This document shows, piece by piece, positions 58,648 to 64,000 of a stretch of DNA of 64,000 nucleotides. Source of the stretch: Macquaria australasica (taxonomy: Eukaryota; Chordata; Actinopteri; Centrarchiformes; Percichthyidae). The number at the start of each line of letters is the position of its first letter. Within the stretch, counting starts at the first letter, position 1. The DNA lies in NCBI GenBank assembly GCA_005408345.1, contig SEMN01000102.1, forward strand, positions 1,178,001 through 1,242,000, given 5' to 3'. The notes beneath the pieces were generated by a model, which saw nothing but the letters and a program-made list of their open reading frames with translations, made no database searches and was not told where the DNA came from. Position numbers and translations under genes: made by a program.

Positions 58648-61600
58648 ATGATGAAGAGAGTGCTGTTATTGGTTGGACTTGTAGCTCTAGCCACTTCATA
58701 TACGGTAAGTATTTGTTAATTCATTATTTAGTACACGCATGATATGATATGTCCATTAACTGCATGATGACTCACACTGGTTTTGTTTTATTCAGATACC
58801 TGTTTCCCCTGAGGTACATGGTATGTTAAAAAAAAAAAGATCTTTCTTAAACTGAATAACAGTTGCTGAAAGGCTGTGAACAAACTCTGAGCCATGTCTG
58901 TATCTGTCTTACAGAGGTGTATGAGAAGGGCGAGGATGAGAACCCCATCCTAAACCTGGGTGAGCTACAACATTTCAGTTGTTCATTGCTCCATCACCTA
59001 CACATCAACACAGTGTTCCTGTATTTGCTCGAGTAAAACTGTATTTATTGCTAATTGAAATATAATCTGTTGTTTGTACCTGTGCTGCAGGTTCAGATGT
59101 CAGCCTGTTTGAAGGGGACATTTTAATTCCAGTAAGTTGTATTTTGATGGGGATATGTTCTTACTTTTGAGAAAAATGTTTTTTTCTTAGTCATTGCTAA
59201 TTGTTCCTTGATTGTTGTTGGCAGCTTCGTTCTGTTGCAGCATGCAATCACATGTCTGGCCTCTTGAGTAACTTCAGTGCAATATTTATTACAGATAACA
59301 AGTTGGGTTTTATTGTACGTTTATTAGCCTTGATTAGATTTATGGTTACAGATTGTACAAGTACTTCTTAAACTACTCTTTTATGCTACAGGAAGGAAGG
59401 AATGCCCTGATTAACAAAGGGTACAGATGGAAATTTCCCATCCCTTACATTCTGGGTGATGATTTGGGTGAGTTTCTTTTTTTATATGTTCAGTACACTC
59501 TGGGCACTGTATTGACTGTAAATACTCTCTGTCGTTTTTATGGCCCGGAGTTCCTGATTTTCCAAAAAATAAATACCCGGCGATGTTCTGGGGGTATTCC
59601 CAGAAGACTCTTCGAACCATCATTGGATGAAAAAATATTCAGTCCCCTTTTGTGACTGTTTCTTTCACTCCTCAGATCTGAATGCCAAGGGCTGCGTCCA
59701 CCAGGCTTTTGAAATGTATCGGCTGAAGTCTTGTATTGACTTCAAGCCTTATGAGGGAGAGAAGACATTCATCAAGTTTGAAAAGAGAGGAGGGTATGGC
59801 ACTAGCTGTCTTACTTGTGTTTACTGCGTTTGCAAAATCTACTGTTGAGTTCAAATTACCTTATGACTCTCTCTCCACTGAAATCAGCTGTAACCATGGA
59901 TTCAAGTTCATGTGCATAATTTTGCAGAAGCCAGAACTGAAAATAGTGGCCACAGTCCTCAGAGCAAAAGGCAGACTATGTAACTTTTGCTGAACTGTAG
60001 ACACTGCAGCTACAGATGACAGTTATGGGATAATGTAGCATTTAGCTAAAATGCTAAGCTATTGTAACAGTATTACAAATGGAGAAGAGTTATAAAGTCA
60101 GCAAACTGACTCAGTAATGTCTGTGATACAGCAATATTTACTTAAAGTTTACTAACCTTAGCTAACATTGGCCACAATAAGCTACTGGACATACCACATA
60201 AGTCCTGAAGTGTACTGAAGAAAGCAGTGTGTTTTATGGCTTATTCATTTAGCTTTTCATTTGTAGAGGAAGAATATGATATTTGTTCTCTCAAAAGTCA
60301 CATAGTCTCACTTACAGCAAGTACATTTGTACTAAATGGAGACACTGGAGTGTCCCTTTAAATTTTCAGTTTTTGCTTTCTGGAGAACAACTACAATCGA
60401 CTGCTTCTACTGTCATAGGTGTTTCTCCAGCGTTGGTGACCAGCAGATTGGTCAGATTCTGTCTTTGGGGTCAGGCTGTGACCACAAGGCGGTGATTGAA
60501 CATGAGCTACTCCACGCTCTGGGATTCTACCATGAACAGTCCCGCACAGACAGGGATGACTATGTCGACATCTGGCTGAATCAGGTTACACCAGGTGTGT
60601 CTAGGAACTTCATGGTCCATCATTTTCTTTCTTTTGTCATTCATCTTCTGTAAAAACAATATTTTATTATAGGGAGTAATGCTATGAAATTTAATGTTAT
60701 CTAGTTAGTTATATGATAACCTACAGCATGCCTTTAACCCTTATTTTGGCAATTTGTGTGGTAGGAGTGACTAAATGAACATGACATTTCCCGCAGGACT
60801 TGAACACAACTTCAACAAATACAATGATGACTACATCACCGATCAAAACATGGCATACGACTACGAGTCCATCATGCATTACAGGCCCTTCTCGTTCAAT
60901 AAAAACGCATCCATCCCCACTATCACCACCAAAATCCCAGAGTTCTACAACATCATTGGCCAGTACCTCGACTTCAGCAAGATGGACACCCTCAGGCTCA
61001 ACCGGATGTACAACTGCTGTATGTATATGTTGCAAGAGCAAATTTCCTATGTTGGTATTTTGATTTGTTTTCTTAGTTTCTCAACCTTGTCAATGGACAG
61101 AATGCAACATTATGAGATAGAAATCAGAGTCTTTAGGAAGTAGGACTCAGTGTGTATAAAAGTATGCTAAGCACAAAATGGGCCAAAACTTTTAAATGAC
61201 TCTCCAAATCCTCACCCCTCTCCCTCCCCAGCTGGTCCTCTCACCCTGCTGGACCAATGTTCCTTTGAGTACGCCAGCATCTGCGGGATGATCCAGGCCT
61301 CCTCTGATGATGCTGACTGGGTCCATACCAAGAGCAGTGTGGGTGAAGAGGATCACACACTACTGGGGAAATGCAGAGGTTAGAGTTGAATAATGTCTCT
61401 TTTAAAATCCTAACTACTGATTATTTTCAGTTCAGACAGCATGAAAAATTAGCAAAAAAGTAAGTTGTATGCTGTAATAGTTTGTGTTATTTTGTCTGAC
61501 TCTCTAGATGCTGGGTACTTCATGCAGTTCAGTACCATGACTGGGAAGCCTCAGGAGTCTGCTCTGCTGGAATCCCGAACCCTCTACCCCAAGAGGAAGC

Positions 61601-63703
61601 TTCAGTGTCTGCAGTTCTTCTACAGGATGACTGGAAGCTCCAAGGACAGGCTGGTGATCTGGGTCAAGATGGATGATGGCACAGGGATCATTCGTACAAT
61701 GAAGAAAATACACACATTTTATGGTATTTATTAAGTGGCCATGTTTGTGGAGGACACATAGTATTTCACAGCAGCTACCTGGAGCCTAAATACACAGCTT
61801 TGCATTAAGGCAAATATTCTTTTGAACAACTGTTTAGCTGCTCTGTAGTTTAAAAAATATATTCAAATCAAGTTATTTTAAGACATCATAAACATACAAG
61901 TTAGACAGTTACTAACTGTCTAGATAGTTAATGCCTTCATTCACACACAGTAGTTACATGTTTGGAATAGTGATGTAAAGTTTGATACTGTGTCATTATT
62001 TAAATACACTCATTTGTGTTCTTGCCGAGAAGTGGATGAAAAGATTGATACTACTCTCATGTTTGTATGCTATGAAGCTACAGCCAGCAGTTAAATTTAG
62101 AGGTGCTAGATGACCGATTGTTTTTTTACCTTTGGACAGCGCCGGGCTAGCTGTTTCCCCCTGCTTCCATTCTTTTTGCTAAGCTAAGCTAATTGCCTGC
62201 TGGCTCTAGATTCATACCTAATGGCCAGATATGAGAGTGGTATCATTTCATCTAACTCTTTCCCAAAAACAGTAAATATGGTAACATGAAGGCTAAAGGC
62301 TAATGTTAAGTAAAACCTCACTATTTCACTATCCCACTGCTTAACATATCAATAATATTGCCACACACAGTAAGATTTGACATCGTTCCTTTCATTGTTA
62401 CACAGCGGATTCTGACCACACATGGAAGATCGCCCATGTCCCAATGGAGGTAGGGGTGAAATTCCGCTATGCTTTCCAAGCCGTGCAGGGTGATCCCTCT
62501 GCATCTGCCGGTGGCATCTACATCGACGACATCAGCTTGACTGAGACACGCTGCCCCAACGCCGTGTGGAGGATCCAGAACTTCTCCAAGATCATGGAAA
62601 CTGCTGACATCAACACAGTTATTGACAGCCCTCGTTTCTACAGCCCTGAAGGCTACGGTTACGGCGCCCGCATCATTCCTTTGTCGAGTTACACTGATTA
62701 CACAGGGAACTACACTGGGCTGTACTTCCACCTGGCCAGCGGGGACAATGATGTGGTGATGCAGTGGCCAGCGGTAAACAGACAAGCCACCTTGGTAGTG
62801 ATGGACCAAGACCCAGACATTAAGCTGAGGATGTCCACTGCTCGCAGCCTCACTACTGATATGATGAAGAGTAAGTGCTCCATATCTTATCCACAGAGGG
62901 ATTAAAACAAGAGCAGGACACTGCGATGATAGATTAAGATAAATTCAACAGGCAGTACAAAAAATATAGTTATAAGTTTGCTTGCAGGGTAGTGTATATC
63001 AGATCTTTCATAGAAAGGGATCACCAAAGTTATTACAATTTATCCTGAAGGGGACATAAATGTCTGTAGTATTTGAGACATTTTACCCAAAAACACAAAT
63101 GTCAACCACATGATGGTGCAAGTGGAAAAGTCAGGGCATCACCAAAGTCATTAGGATTCATCCTCTGTCGAACATGAATGTCCCTACAAATTTTTACAAC
63201 AATCCATCTGATGGTTGTTGTGAAATTCCAGTTCAGTGGTGGACTGACCAACCGACATTCCCATCCTAAAAACACTCAACCATCACACACGCCAGCTTTC
63301 AACAAAATGAAATCACAGGTTGTTCTTCGATGACTGCAGTATCATTCAAATAGTGGGATCACTCCTCACATGGTGGCTCTGTCTGTTTGTGTCATCTAGC
63401 ATCAGATGGAAAGTTGTTTTGGGATAATCCCTCTAAGGTGGGGAAGTATGACCCTTCCTGTGGTTGCTACAGAAGTGAATCATGGGGCTGGAGGAACTTC
63501 GTCAAGCACTTTGACCTCAGGCGGCGTAATTACCTCAAGAACGACGACCTCATCATCTTCATCGACTTTGAGGGTTAGTGGTCTGTGCTCAACATTTGTG
63601 TGTGTTGCGTGCCAGGATGCAGACGTGACAAGTAATTATTTCTTTGTCCACAGATATAACATCACTGATCAAAACAGAAGTTCCCATTAAGCCAAAGGAC
63701 TAA
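58648..63703 (+). CDS. mep1a: Meprin A subunit alpha-like astacin metalloprotease lacking EGF and membrane anchor
   Basis: Thirteen coding exons join to 1812 nt (603 aa): 58648-58704, 58796-58820, 58915-58959, 59091-59131, 59392-59467, 59676-59793, 60419-60594, 60797-61018, 61232-61378, 61508-61723, 62406-62870, 63400-63573, 63654-63703; all GT/AG. Order of parts: signal peptide (about 1-18); propeptide with FEGD (49-52, whose Asp blocks the zinc); trypsin-type activation site after Arg59; astacin domain about 60-253 with [11 protein letters not shown] (zinc His149, His153, His159; Glu150) and Met-turn SIMHY (204-208); MAM domain from about 259 to 425; MATH/TRAF domain about 426-587; short tail ending KPKD. 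Sequence details ([36 protein letters not shown]) resemble MEP1A more than MEP1B. Mammalian meprin alpha (about 746 aa) continues with a furin-site insert, EGF domain, membrane segment and tail; here the frame ends first, so the product should be secreted directly. Fish have tandem meprin genes, so the exact symbol is uncertain. Confidence 0.9.
62090..62280. repeat. Abundant fish interspersed repeat in meprin intron 10
   Basis: Phrases TTTGGACAGCGCCGGGCTAG, CTGTTTCCCCCTGCTTCC, GCTAAGCTAAGCTAA, TGGCTCTAGATTCATA and ATATGAGAGTGGTATC occur in the order seen in a very common teleost repeat of uncertain class. Confidence 0.65.
63010..63260. repeat. Fish interspersed repeat with internal duplication in meprin intron 11
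   Basis: The phrase ATCACCAAAGTNATTANNAT, then TTCATCCTC, is present twice, at about 63,021 and 63,139, and is followed by AATCCATCTGATGGTTGTTG and GTGGTGGACTGACCAACCGA. This order is typical of a frequent teleost repeat. Confidence 0.65.
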
Positions 63704-64000
63704 TGTCACACCTGATTTTATATCATGATTAACTGGAGGTAAGACATCTGTTTCAAAGATTACATCACACTTGTACGTGCTCATGATCATGTAAAATTAC
63801 TTATTATTTTTTTTCATTTGAAATAATCAGATGCAACATATGCAGCTGGAATGAGAAAAACAACCTGTGAAGATGAAGAAAAGATGGAAGATTGCTGCCG
63901 TGACATCAGAATTATTTTATATTTGGTATATAATCTATATTTAAAAGTCAAAATACTGTACAAGCATTACAAGCTTTTGAAGAGCATCATCATTCTGAAC
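63704..64000 (+). other. Meprin 3' UTR with a probable intron
   Basis: After the stop, a donor at 63,739 (CTGGAG then GTAAGA) and an acceptor ending at 63,830 (AAATAATCAG) suggest a 92-bp intron in the 3' UTR. The final exon continues past the window end; no AATAAA lies within the window. Confidence 0.5.

Noticed and set aside
60721..61063. Alternative frames overlapping the meprin catalytic region
   Set aside because: Only the frame consistent with splice phases and the astacin Met-turn is real.
62321..62809. 162-codon minus-strand frame
   Set aside because: It is the antisense shadow of the large meprin MATH-domain exon.

Overview
This window is nuclear DNA from a teleost fish, probably a percomorph. 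The evidence is small spliced vertebrate genes with GT/AG introns, a eukaryotic tRNA-Ser with internal promoter boxes, and fish-typical repeats: Tc1 transposons, CR1/L2/Rex-type LINEs, hAT-like and TTAA-flanked non-autonomous elements, and tRNA-derived SINE fragments. There are no operons, CRISPR arrays or prokaryotic genes. Species cannot be read from the sequence alone.

Layout. Positions 1-39,250 form a gene desert with no host gene I can support. It holds two Tc1 remnants in opposite orientation (1-1149), a decayed LINE (5731-7425, minus), a near full-length LINE with an uninterrupted 1027-residue endonuclease/reverse transcriptase frame (about 11,390-14,985, minus), a repeat-associated SANT-like exon (15,610-15,675), a reordered local duplication (20.85-23.53 kb), a TTAA-flanked inverted-repeat element (24,687-25,423), a second copy of the 5.7 kb LINE in opposite orientation (about 26,220-26,610), a 21-bp minisatellite (about 28,950-29,170) and a further LINE fragment (about 36,485-36,915).

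Positions 39.3-64 kb are gene-rich, and every protein gene lies on the plus strand. They are an intronless N-glycan GlcNAc-transferase II gene (mgat2 or a paralogue, 39,720-40,976), brox (44,093-52,940, 12 coding exons, 410 aa, CaaX end), a FAM177 gene (55,468-56,640, 5 exons, assigned fam177b by its linkage to brox), a tRNA-Ser(GCT) on the minus strand (57,068-57,149), and a meprin-alpha-like astacin protease (58,648-63,703, 13 coding exons, 603 aa). The meprin stops directly after the MATH domain, so it lacks the furin-site insert, EGF domain, membrane anchor and tail of mammalian meprin alpha.

These genes act in separate processes: Golgi glycan maturation, ESCRT-linked membrane and nuclear-envelope work, an uncharacterised FAM177 role, translation, and secreted proteolysis. 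They are neighbours by synteny, not partners. The brox-fam177b order and orientation match human 1q41, while human MGAT2 and MEP1A lie elsewhere. I found no convincing new biological system. The points most worth following are the truncated meprin, the divergent mgat2-like gene, the intact LINE, a hAT-like insertion 12 nt from a brox splice donor, and a perfect 19-bp hairpin at 21,747-21,790.
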